NCBI GenBank assembly: GCA_937907455.1
Contig: CALESQ010000035.1
Coordinates: 1-25,315, forward strand
Reading direction: 5' to 3'
Source of the DNA: an uncultured Caldilineales bacterium
GTDB lineage: Bacteria; Chloroflexota; Anaerolineae; JAAEKA01
Length of the DNA: 25,315 nucleotides
A program made the position numbers and the translations under genes. The notes under the pieces are model-generated. The model had not been told where the DNA came from and searched no databases. It was given only the letters and a program-made list of their open reading frames with translations. Shown here piece by piece: positions 6,530 through 12,780 of this stretch (its first letter is position 1; each line of letters opens with the position of its first letter).

Positions 6530-7750
6530 TTGCGAGCTTTGCGAATATCTGTGAAACCTCTTCGCTCTTTTAGCTTTGCTTTGTTGGTGCTGCTGACGCT
6601 TGTGCTGGTATTTGGCGCGGGCTACGCCACCCACTCACTGGTGATGCGCGGCCGGGCACTGCCCGCGGCCGCTGGTGATGCCGCCAAGACCCCGCCAAAT
6701 GCCGATTTCAAGCTCTTCCGGGAAGCCTGGGATATTCTGCAAAAGGATTTCTATGGCACGCAGCCTGCCGATCAAAGCCGCACCTACGGCGCTATCAAAG
6801 GCCTGACCGAAGCCTATGGCGATCCCTACACGCGCTTTGTGGAGCCGGAACCCCGCCAGCGTGAACGCGAAGACCTGAGCGGCGCATTCGGCGGCATCGG
6901 CGCGTACATCACCCAGGACGAAGCCGGCCACATGGTGCTGGATCCCATGCCTGATCGCCCCGCAGAAAAGGCAGGGATTCGCAAGGGCGACATTCTGCTG
7001 GCTGTAGATGGCAAAACGCTGGCCGCTGATTTGAGCGTGGACGCTGTGATAGATCTGATCCGCGGGCCTATTGGCGAGGCGGTAACGCTGACCGTGCGCC
7101 GCGCCGATAGCGCCGACCCGCTGGTGCTGCCGGTCACGCGCGAGCGCATCGAAACGCCTTCGGTAGAATGGCGCGCTTTGCAAGAAACACCCCAGGTCGG
7201 CTACATTGCTATTCGCAATTTCACCGAACGCACCGCTGATGAGCTGGATCGTGCAGTGCGCGAGCTGAAAGACCAGAACATCAAGGCTGTGGTGCTGGAT
7301 TTACGCCACAATGGCGGTGGCCTGCTGCAATCTGCCATTGAAGTAAGCAGCCGCTTTCTGAACGATGGCGCGGTGCTGTACGAAAAGCGCAACGACGGCT
7401 CGGAAGAGGTGTACCGTGTGCGCGCAGCAACGCGTGCCCCCAACTGGCCGATGGTGATCCTGGTAGACGGGGCTACGGCCAGCGCTTCTGAAATTGTGGC
7501 TGGCGCACTGCAAGACCGCGGGCGCGCCACGCTGGCCGGCGACAAAACCTTCGGCAAAGGCTCGGTGCAGTTAGTGTATGACCTGAGCGACAGCTCATCG
7601 GTACACGTCACGGTGGCCCACTGGCTCACCCCCAACGGCCACGAAATCAACGGCGTGGGCTTGCAGCCAGATCAGCTTGTGCCGCACGAAGACACACGCG
7701 ATGCCCCGCTGGAAGAAGCCGTGAAAAAACTAACTGACGCCGCCCCCTGA
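6530..7750 (+). CDS. S41 carboxyl-terminal processing protease, first of tandem pair
   Basis: Predicted 406-residue membrane-anchored serine protease of the CtpA/Prc family, which cuts unfolded or tagged proteins from their C terminus in the extracytoplasmic space. A signal anchor lies at about residues 12-36 (FSFALLVLLTLVLVFGAGYA). A PDZ domain follows (about 118-205, FGGIGAYI to VTLTVRR), then the protease core (VGYIAIRNF, VVLDLRHNGGG). The catalytic pair is Ser318 in TASASE and Lys343 in TFGKGSVQ, spaced 25 residues as in known family members (Tsp Ser430/Lys455). The start is unsure: TTG 6530, TTG 6539 or GTG 6551 are all possible and none has a good ribosome-binding site; GTG 6551 would give the typical MKPLRSF start. 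The gene has a strong upstream promoter and is followed after 79 nt by a paralogue. Confidence 0.95.
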   Translation: MRALRISVKPLRSFSFALLVLLTLVLVFGAGYATHSLVMRGRALPAAAGDAAKTPPNADFKLFREAWDILQKDFYGTQPADQSRTYGAIKGLTEAYGDPYTRFVEPEPRQREREDLSGAFGGIGAYITQDEAGHMVLDPMPDRPAEKAGIRKGDILLAVDGKTLAADLSVDAVIDLIRGPIGEAVTLTVRRADSADPLVLPVTRERIETPSVEWRALQETPQVGYIAIRNFTERTADELDRAVRELKDQNIKAVVLDLRHNGGGLLQSAIEVSSRFLNDGAVLYEKRNDGSEEVYRVRAATRAPNWPMVILVDGATASASEIVAGALQDRGRATLAGDKTFGKGSVQLVYDLSDSSSVHVTVAHWLTPNGHEINGVGLQPDQLVPHEDTRDAPLEEAVKKLTDAAP

Positions 7751-7829
7751 CACTCAACGTCGTCTACCAGATCAAACAAGTTTCCATCATCACGACAATG
7801 ACAGATCATTCGTTATCAAGGTATGTGAC

Positions 7830-9317
7830 ATGAACACCCAACGAACAAAAACATCTCCCTGGGTCTGGTTCTTTGCGGCAGTCGCTCTGATCGTTCTGGG
7901 CGGCATGACATTTATGGCAGGCTTTGGTGCAGGTTTTGCCACCGGGCGCGCCACCGCGCCGCAGGCAGTAGCCATCAACCCGCCCAGCAATTCTACACCC
8001 AGCCTGCGCCCCACCGCTACCCCGCGGGCCACGGTTACTCCAGATGATGCAGACATTCCGGCACAGGCTGACGACAGCGCGGTGCTGGACAATGCCAACA
8101 CGGCCAAAGTCCCGCAAGATTTCAACCTGATCTGGGAAGCCTGGGGCGCGCTGGATGAAAGCTTCTACGGCGAAATGCCTGATGTTCCGCAAACTACCGG
8201 CGGATTGGTGGAAGGAATGCTGCGCGCTGTAGAGATGCAAAGCGGCCAACCGCTGGATCGCGAGCAGATCGCCAATGCTGTGCTGGCGGCCACGTTGCAG
8301 ATTGTACAGGAGCAGGTGGATGATGTGCCGGATGTGCGCACGTTGACCTACGGTGCGGTCAATGGCATGACCTTCCGCCTGGAAGATGATTACACCTATC
8401 TGCGCACGCCAGAAGAGGCGCAATCCTTCAACGAAAGCTTGAACGGTTCGTTCGAGGGCATCGGCGCACGCGTGGGCGAGGCTGAGGGCGGCGGTATTCG
8501 CATCGTGGAACCGTTCGAGGGCCAACCGGCTTGGAGCGCGGGCATCCGTCGCAACGATGTGATTTTGGCAGTGGATGGGCAGGATGTGACCCGCATGCCC
8601 CTGCAAGAGGCCATCAACCTGATCCGCGGGCCGAAAGGCAGCAAGATCGTTCTGACGATCAAGAGTGAAGGGCAAGAACCACGCGATATCGAAGTAGTGC
8701 GTGACCGCATCGAAGTACCTGCGGTGGAATATCGTATGCTAGACAACAACATCGCCTACCTGCGCCTGGGCGAGTTTAGCGCACCATCCTCTGAACAGGT
8801 ACAAAGCGCGCTGGACAGCCTGCTGGCGGAAAATCCCAAGGGCCTGGTGCTGGACTTGCGCGGCAATCCCGGGGGCTTTCTCCGCAGTGCGGTAGACATC
8901 ACCAGCGAGTTTATCAGCGAAGGGCCGGTAGTGATCGAACGCTTTAAAAACGGTGATGAACAGGTATTTGAAACAAAGCCCGGCGGGCGCGCCCTGCAGA
9001 TCCCGTTGGTAGTGCTGGTAAACGAGGGCAGCGCCAGTGCGTCAGAGATTTTGGCCGGGGCTCTTCAGGACAACGAGCGCGGCGTGCTGATCGGCGTCAC
9101 CACATTTGGCAAGGGTTCAGTGCAGATTCCCAGCGAACTGAGCGATGGCTCGGTGTTGAGCATCACCACAGCACGTTGGTTCACCCCCAAAGACCGCCAG
9201 ATCAATGGTCTGGGGCTTGAGCCTGATATCGTGGTAGAGCGCAGTGACGCGGACATCGAAGCCGACCGCGATCCGCAGCTTGACCGCGCCGTGGAATATC
9301 TGCTGCAAGGGAAATAG
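7830..9317 (+). CDS. S41 carboxyl-terminal processing protease, second of tandem pair
   Basis: Predicted 495-residue CtpA-family serine protease, paralogous to the gene before it. A signal anchor occupies about residues 11-40 (WVWFFAAVALIVLGGMTFMA). A Thr/Pro-rich linker follows (SNSTPSLRPTATPRATVTP), probably spacing the enzyme from the membrane. The PDZ domain spans about 205-295 (FEGIGARVGEAEGGG onward) and the core holds VLDLRGNPGGF, Ser403 in SASASE and Lys428 in TFGKGSVQ, again 25 apart, so the catalytic dyad is intact. Compared with its neighbour it has about 50 extra residues (about 112-165, VPQTTGGLVEGMLRAVEMQS onward) between the N-terminal helix and the conserved TYGAVNGM. The ATG has AAGG 9 nt upstream. 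Its stop is one base before the smpB start, whose ribosome-binding site lies in its last codons, so the two are co-transcribed. Confidence 0.96.
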   Translation: MNTQRTKTSPWVWFFAAVALIVLGGMTFMAGFGAGFATGRATAPQAVAINPPSNSTPSLRPTATPRATVTPDDADIPAQADDSAVLDNANTAKVPQDFNLIWEAWGALDESFYGEMPDVPQTTGGLVEGMLRAVEMQSGQPLDREQIANAVLAATLQIVQEQVDDVPDVRTLTYGAVNGMTFRLEDDYTYLRTPEEAQSFNESLNGSFEGIGARVGEAEGGGIRIVEPFEGQPAWSAGIRRNDVILAVDGQDVTRMPLQEAINLIRGPKGSKIVLTIKSEGQEPRDIEVVRDRIEVPAVEYRMLDNNIAYLRLGEFSAPSSEQVQSALDSLLAENPKGLVLDLRGNPGGFLRSAVDITSEFISEGPVVIERFKNGDEQVFETKPGGRALQIPLVVLVNEGSASASEILAGALQDNERGVLIGVTTFGKGSVQIPSELSDGSVLSITTARWFTPKDRQINGLGLEPDIVVERSDADIEADRDPQLDRAVEYLLQGK

Positions 9318-9318
9318 C

Positions 9319-9789
9319 ATGAAGGCCAATTCCGGCGGCGTCAAGGTACTTGCGGCCAACCGCAAGGCCCGCCACGACTACAACATTGAAGAAACGCTGG
9401 AAGCAGGCATTGTACTCACCGGTACCGAGATCAAAGCGATTCGCACCGGCCGAGCCAACCTGCAAGACAGCTTTGCCCAAATCCGCAACGACGAAGTATG
9501 GCTGGTAGGTGCGCACATCTCGCCGTATGCACACGGCAACCGCGAAAACCACGAACCACGGCGCGACCGCAAACTGCTGCTACATCGCCGCGAGATTGAT
9601 CGCCTGGCCAGCCGCGTGCAGGAAAAGGGCTGGACCCTGGTTCCGCTTGACATTCACCTGCGCGATGGCCGCGCCAAGGTGCAAATTGGCATTGCCCGCG
9701 GCAAGAAGCAATACGACAAGCGTGAAACCATCGCCAAGCGCGACTTCGACCGCGAGCTACAACGCGCCGTGAAAGACGCATGGCGGTGA
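9319..9789 (+). CDS. smpB: SsrA-binding protein SmpB
   Basis: Predicted 156-residue SmpB, which binds the tRNA-like part of tmRNA and brings it to stalled ribosomes. Family motifs run the whole length: VLAANRKARHDYNIEETLEA, VLTGTEIKAIRTGRANLQDS, DEVWLVGAHISPY, then KLLLHRREI, and the basic C-terminal tail GKKQYDKRETIAKRDFDRE that inserts in the decoding site. The length is normal. The ATG follows the protease stop by one base, with AAGGG inside the end of the upstream gene. An open extension to 9244 overlaps the protease in another frame and is rejected. The partner RNA gene ssrA lies 271 bp downstream on the same strand, but has its own promoter. Confidence 0.98.
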   Translation: MKANSGGVKVLAANRKARHDYNIEETLEAGIVLTGTEIKAIRTGRANLQDSFAQIRNDEVWLVGAHISPYAHGNRENHEPRRDRKLLLHRREIDRLASRVQEKGWTLVPLDIHLRDGRAKVQIGIARGKKQYDKRETIAKRDFDRELQRAVKDAWR

Positions 9790-9805
9790 ACAGTAACCAG
9801 GGGCA

Positions 9806-9824
9806 AGTAACCAATCTACCCGCC
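9806..9824 (-). repeat. Dispersed repeat, copy 2
   Basis: The reverse complement reads GGCGGGTAGATTGGTTACT and matches 4325-4343 at 18 of 19 bases. It continues into CTGGTTACTGTTCACC, related to the tract after copy 1. It directly follows the smpB stop and overlaps the left 15-bp direct repeat of the foldback segment. Confidence 0.65.
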
Positions 9825-10013
9825 TCCGGCATACTGGTAGTGTGCGACTTTCGGTTGAATTACAAGAGCCGGACAATAAATGGTTGCGGTTCAGAGAACG
9901 AAGCGCTCTCAGGCGCTCTCCGAAAGCCCCGGCAGGGGCTTCGTGGCTTGAGACACCGAATTCAATTCGGTGGCAACACATTTCAACCGAAATCCATACG
10001 CCTCCGGCATACT
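9821..10013. repeat. Foldback segment bounded by 15-bp direct repeats
   Basis: CGCCTCCGGCATACT occurs at 9821-9835 and again at 9999-10013. Between them lie 11-bp perfect inverted repeats, TTTCGGTTGAA (9849-9859) and TTCAACCGAAA (9982-9992). Inside those are a 7-bp hairpin AAGCCCC-GGCA-GGGGCTT (9924-9941), an almost perfect palindrome CACCGAATTCAATTCGGTG (9954-9972), and a bulged pairing of CAAGAGCC (9863-9870) with GGCTTG (9945-9950). The arrangement looks like a small MITE-like element or a structured RNA. The 15-bp repeats would be long for a target-site duplication. No open frame here looks like a gene. Confidence 0.55.
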
Positions 10014-10020
10014 TGTCCAC

Positions 10021-10049
10021 TTGCCCCTTGTCTGCTTATGGGCTATAAT
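10021..10049 (+). promoter_or_regulatory. ssrA promoter
   Basis: TTGCCC (10021-10026), a 17-bp spacer and a perfect TATAAT (10044-10049) lie just upstream of the mature tmRNA 5' end at 10061. Transcription from here would start about 5 nt before it, leaving a short leader for RNase P to remove. Confidence 0.75.
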
Positions 10050-10060
10050 ATCGTTATTCA

Positions 10061-10496
10061 GGGGATGATCGGCTTCGACGGGGTAGGCTGACCGAAGATT
10101 GCAGGTCGAGGTGCGTTACCCTCGTTAATCCAGCGCAAAAACACAAATGCCAACACTGGCAAGGCTTTCACCTTCGCTCCCCGCAGCGCCCAGGCGTCTT
10201 TCGCCCTCGCTGCCTAAGCGAAGCTAGCCACCCCCTTCGTCTGCGGACGGAGGCGGCCCTCATCGTGCTTCTCGCAGGCGCTGAGTCAGCCGTCATAACT
10301 GCTTGAGATGCGGTTCCGCCGACACCGATAGGCCGAACCTAAGGCCAGGGCATCCGCCCGGCAACCCATCGGTTAGCCCTCTCACGACTGGCGGTCGCTG
10401 GCCGGTCTGAGGGCGAAACACCAAGCCGCGACTAAACCTGTAGTATATCTTCGCTCGAGTGCTTCGGACGCGGGTTCGATTCCCGCCATCTCCACC
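10061..10496 (+). ncRNA. ssrA: Transfer-messenger RNA (tmRNA)
   Basis: One-piece tmRNA of about 436 nt. The 5' end GGGGATGATCGGCTTCGACG is characteristic. Its first seven bases pair with CATCTCC at 10487-10493 to form the acceptor stem. The T arm is GCGGG-TTCGATT-CCCGC (10470-10486). Helix 2 pairs GCAGGT (10101-10106) with ACCTGT (10436-10441). The tag frame runs from GCC at 10149 to TAA at 10215-10217 and encodes 22 residues, beginning ANTGKAFTF and ending QASFALAA. The terminal LAA is the usual protease degron. The tail is A-C-C followed by T, so the final A of CCA is not encoded and must be added enzymatically. The resume codon is inferred from the tag's ANT start and the frame. Confidence 0.97.
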
Positions 10497-10500
10497 TGAT

Positions 10501-10533
10501 GGGGCTGACCGCGCTGGTCAGCCCCTTTTCTTT
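10501..10533 (+). terminator. Intrinsic terminator of ssrA
   Basis: GGGGCTGACC (10501-10510) pairs perfectly with GGTCAGCCCC (10516-10525) around a 5-nt loop, followed at once by TTTTCTTT. It starts 5 nt after the tmRNA and ends 19 nt before the cysQ start. It is the only textbook Rho-independent terminator I found in the window. Confidence 0.93.
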
Positions 10534-10551
10534 GTCTGGAAAGCAATTGTC

Positions 10552-11406
10552 ATGTCTACATCCCATCCGTTTTTTCACGAGCTAACCGTAGCCGAACATT
10601 TAATCCGCACGGCAGGGGCGCGCGTGCTGGAGTTCTACAACACCGACACCCAGGTTCACTGGAAGGGGATAAATGACCCCGTCACCGCGGCCGATCACGC
10701 AGCCAACGAAGTGATTGTGGCCGGCCTGCGCCAGGCCTTCCCCCAAGACGCCATCCTCTCCGAAGAGTCTACCGATGATCTGGCGCGGCTTGAGGCGCGC
10801 CGCGTGTGGATCGTGGATCCGCTTGACGGCACCAAAGAGTTTATCGGGCGCATCGGTGAGTTCTCGCTGATGATTGGCCTGGCAGTGGCTGGCAAACCGG
10901 TGCTAGGCGTGGTCTATCAGCCTGTCGCACACCGGCTCTACCGGGGCGTACCCGGTTACCTGGCCGATATGGTGGAACACGACACAGCACGACCGTTGGT
11001 TGTGTCCGACGTCAACACCCCCGCGCAGATGCGTTTGGTCGCCAGCCGCTCGCATCGTGACCCGCTGGTAAGCGCGGTATGTGTGCGGCTCGGTGTTGTG
11101 CAGGATCGTCCCAGCGGCAGCGTGGGGTTAAAAGTGGGCCTGCTAGCCACCGGTGAGTGTGACCTCTACATCCACCCCTCGCCTGGGCTGAAGGAATGGG
11201 ATACCTGCGCGCCCGATGCCATCCTGCGTGCTGCGGGTGGCAGCATCAGCGACGCCTGGGGGTATCCCCTGCGCTACAACAAGCCCAACGTGCGCCAGCG
11301 GCAAGGCCTGGCAGCCAGCAACGGCCTGCTGCACGCCGAGATTATAGCTGCCACGAGCGCAGCGGCTGAGGCCGCGGGCTTTACGGCAGAAGAAGGTTTT
11401 TGGTAA
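10552..11406 (+). CDS. cysQ: 3'(2'),5'-bisphosphate nucleotidase (CysQ-like, inositol monophosphatase fold)
   Basis: Predicted 284-residue cytoplasmic Mg-dependent phosphatase. CysQ converts 3'-phosphoadenosine 5'-phosphate to AMP, clearing the by-product of sulfate assimilation. Metal-site motifs are Glu71-Glu72 (ILSEES), Asp89-Asp92 in WIVDPLDGTKEF, and the C-terminal KEWDTCAPDAILRAAGG. The GTKEFIGRIGEFSLMIGL sequence favours CysQ over inositol monophosphatases or FBPases, which usually have GT.NF. Activity on inositol or fructose phosphates is still possible. The ATG at 10552 has GGAAAG about 8 nt upstream; the open frame runs back to 10459 inside tmRNA and is not real there. It begins just past the ssrA terminator and no promoter is evident in that 19-nt gap, so its expression may depend on read-through. 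Confidence 0.93.
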   Translation: MSTSHPFFHELTVAEHLIRTAGARVLEFYNTDTQVHWKGINDPVTAADHAANEVIVAGLRQAFPQDAILSEESTDDLARLEARRVWIVDPLDGTKEFIGRIGEFSLMIGLAVAGKPVLGVVYQPVAHRLYRGVPGYLADMVEHDTARPLVVSDVNTPAQMRLVASRSHRDPLVSAVCVRLGVVQDRPSGSVGLKVGLLATGECDLYIHPSPGLKEWDTCAPDAILRAAGGSISDAWGYPLRYNKPNVRQRQGLAASNGLLHAEIIAATSAAAEAAGFTAEEGFW

Positions 11407-11439
11407 GCCGCGTTGCCTGCAAAAGGTGATGCACAGCAG

Positions 11440-11473
11440 TTCCCAATCCCGCACCGACGCGCTATAATAGCGC
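11440..11473 (+). promoter_or_regulatory. mtnP promoter with palindromic -10
   Basis: A perfect TATAAT lies at 11463-11468; 17 bp upstream is only TTCCCA (11440-11445), a poor -35. The -10 sits inside the palindrome GCGCTAT-A-ATAGCGC (11459-11473), so a dimeric repressor could cover it, or the palindrome is chance. A run TTTTTTATTTTT follows at 11479-11491. Confidence 0.55.
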
Positions 11474-11511
11474 AACGGCTTTTTTATTTTTCAACGAGGA
11501 CTAACACCACC

Positions 11512-12390
11512 ATGGAACCAGTGCGCATTGGCGTTATCGGCGGCAGCGGCGTCTACGACATGGACGCTTTGCAGAACAAGCAGGAGGTGTGGCTCGACAC
11601 ACCCTTTGGCAAGCCCTCGGATGCCTACATTGTGGGCGAACTAGAGGGACAACGCGTGGCCTTTCTCAGCCGCCACAGCCGCGGCCACAAGATCAGCCCC
11701 ACACGGCTGAACAGCCGCGCCAACATCTGGGGCTTTAAAAAGCTGGGTGTTGAATATCTAATTGCGGTGAGTGCCTGCGGCAGCCTGCAGGAACATCTGC
11801 CTCCCGGCAGCATTGTGGTACCGGACCAACTCTACGACCGCACGCGACTGCGCTATTCCTCGTTCTTCGATGATCCCAGCGTAGGCACAGAAGGCGTGGT
11901 CGTGCATATCTCGGTGGCTCATCCTGTCTGCGAATATCTGTCTGAGGTGTGTTACCGCGCCGTGCAGGAAACGGGAGCTGCCGCGCACCTGGGCGGAACC
12001 TTTGTCACCATCGAAGGGCCGCGCTTCAGCACCAAGGCGGAAAGCAAGGTTTTTCGCCAGCAAGGTTTTGCCATCATCGGCATGACTGCCATTCCAGAGG
12101 CGTTTCTGGCGCGCGAAGCTGAGATGAGCTATGCCATCATGGCGCACATCACCGACTACGACGTATGGCACGAGAGCGAGCAGCCGGTAACGGTGGATGC
12201 GGTGATCCGCGTGCTGCTGCGCAACGCCGAAGTTGCCAAGCAATCGGTGCGCAATGCCGTGCGTATGCTGGCACATGCTGGCCCCAGCCCCTACCGCAAC
12301 GCCCTGCAAGATGCCATTATCACTCACCAGGGGTTAATCCCCGCCGAAGCCGCGCAACAGCTTGATCTGCTGATCAGCAAGTATGTGTAA
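11512..12390 (+). CDS. mtnP: S-methyl-5'-thioadenosine phosphorylase
   Basis: Predicted 292-residue cytoplasmic nucleoside phosphorylase that splits 5'-methylthioadenosine with phosphate into adenine and methylthioribose 1-phosphate, the first step of methionine salvage. Family signatures: IGVIGGSGVYDM at the start, the phosphate-site FLSRHSRGHKISPTRLNSRA, YLIAVSACGSL, the TFVTIEGPRFSTKAE loop, and MTAIPEAFLAREAEMSYAIM followed by TDYDVWHE. The TDYD aspartate favours 6-aminopurine substrates and so MTAP over guanosine/inosine phosphorylases. The length is normal. The ATG at 11512 has GAGGA 11 nt upstream, and the TATAAT promoter lies about 45 nt upstream; the open extension to 11413 crosses that promoter and is rejected. 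No mtnA or other salvage gene is adjacent. Confidence 0.95.
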   Translation: MEPVRIGVIGGSGVYDMDALQNKQEVWLDTPFGKPSDAYIVGELEGQRVAFLSRHSRGHKISPTRLNSRANIWGFKKLGVEYLIAVSACGSLQEHLPPGSIVVPDQLYDRTRLRYSSFFDDPSVGTEGVVVHISVAHPVCEYLSEVCYRAVQETGAAAHLGGTFVTIEGPRFSTKAESKVFRQQGFAIIGMTAIPEAFLAREAEMSYAIMAHITDYDVWHESEQPVTVDAVIRVLLRNAEVAKQSVRNAVRMLAHAGPSPYRNALQDAIITHQGLIPAEAAQQLDLLISKYV

Positions 12391-12392
12391 AA

Positions 12393-12457
12393 GCAAAGTA
12401 ATCGGCAAGCGGTGATCGGCTCGCCCTGTCACCGCATCCCCCGCTCACCCGCTTTGC
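12393..12457 (+). terminator. Possible mtnP transcript-end hairpin, no T run
   Basis: GCGGTGA (12409-12415) pairs with TCACCGC (12429-12435), and outside it GCAAAG (12393-12398) pairs with CTTTGC (12452-12457). The structure begins 3 nt after the mtnP stop. There is no following T tract, so it is a weak terminator candidate or a 3' stabilising structure. Confidence 0.35.
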
Positions 12458-12480
12458 GTCATCAGCCATTCTCAATTCTT

Positions 12481-12743
12481 AGCTGACGTTGCGCAACGGA
12501 TCGCCGATCGAGTAGGTTGTGGCGGCGCTAACCACCAGGTGCTCCTGCCAAACAGAGATGAGTTCACACCTGATCACCGCCACAACCGTACCGAGACCTT
12601 TCCCGGCTGGTTTCGATACGGGCAGGCAAAGTTCTGTTTAGGCAACTGTCTTGGTTCGAGAGGCAAGATAAGGACAATTCGCCTGCCCCATGCGGCAACC
12701 AGCGTCTGTCTGATGGTTTAAAACAGACTGCGTAACGTAAGTT
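12481..12743 (+). ncRNA. Candidate multibranched structured RNA, unknown class
   Basis: About 263 bp of non-coding sequence between convergent genes shows an ordered set of pairings. The closing helix P1 (12481-12495 with 12729-12743) has 14 of 15 positions paired, including two G·U. P2 is GGTTGTGGCGG (12515-12525) with CCGCCACAACC (12577-12587), continued by CAGGTG (12536-12541) with CACCTG (12567-12572). P3 pairs 12588-12594 with 12613-12619 (one mismatch). P4 is GGGCAGGC (12620-12627) with GCCTGCCC (12681-12688), with inner stems 12631-12635/12671-12675 and 12648-12653/12664-12669. P5 is GTCTGT (12704-12709) with ACAGAC (12723-12728). P2, P3 and P4 abut with no free base, and P5 abuts P1. 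The wobble pairs are G·U on the plus strand, which favours that strand. I found no signatures of RNase P RNA, SRP RNA or 6S RNA. Transcription is not shown. Confidence 0.45.
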
Positions 12744-12746
12744 CTT

Positions 12747-12780
12747 AATTCCCAATTCTCAACTCTCAATTCTCAACTCC
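12747..12780. repeat. AATTCCCAATTCTCAACT micro-repeat tract
   Basis: Tandem variants of AATTCTCAACTCTC run across the 3' end of the acyltransferase gene, supplying its last codons and stop at 12766. Short related pieces occur at 12470-12480 (TTCTCAATTCTT), on the far side of the structured segment, and at 4373-4404. Confidence 0.7.

Noticed and set aside
10459..10551. N-terminal extension of cysQ into the tmRNA 3' end
   Set aside because: It would translate the T arm, acceptor stem and terminator; the conserved protein begins at 10552.
12534..12552. B12-box-like word in reverse (GGCAGGAGCACCTGG)
   Set aside because: One extra base within the box, other cobalamin riboswitch blocks are missing, and no transport or B12 gene is nearby.
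12654..12712. SAM-I riboswitch-like words (TTCGAGAGGC and ATGCGGCAACC)
   Set aside because: The order and spacing of the SAM-I core, and its closing stem, are not present, and no gene follows on the plus strand.
12539..12721. Short open frames inside the structured segment (about 60 codons on each strand)
   Set aside because: No ribosome-binding site, no recognisable sequence; base pairing explains the region better.
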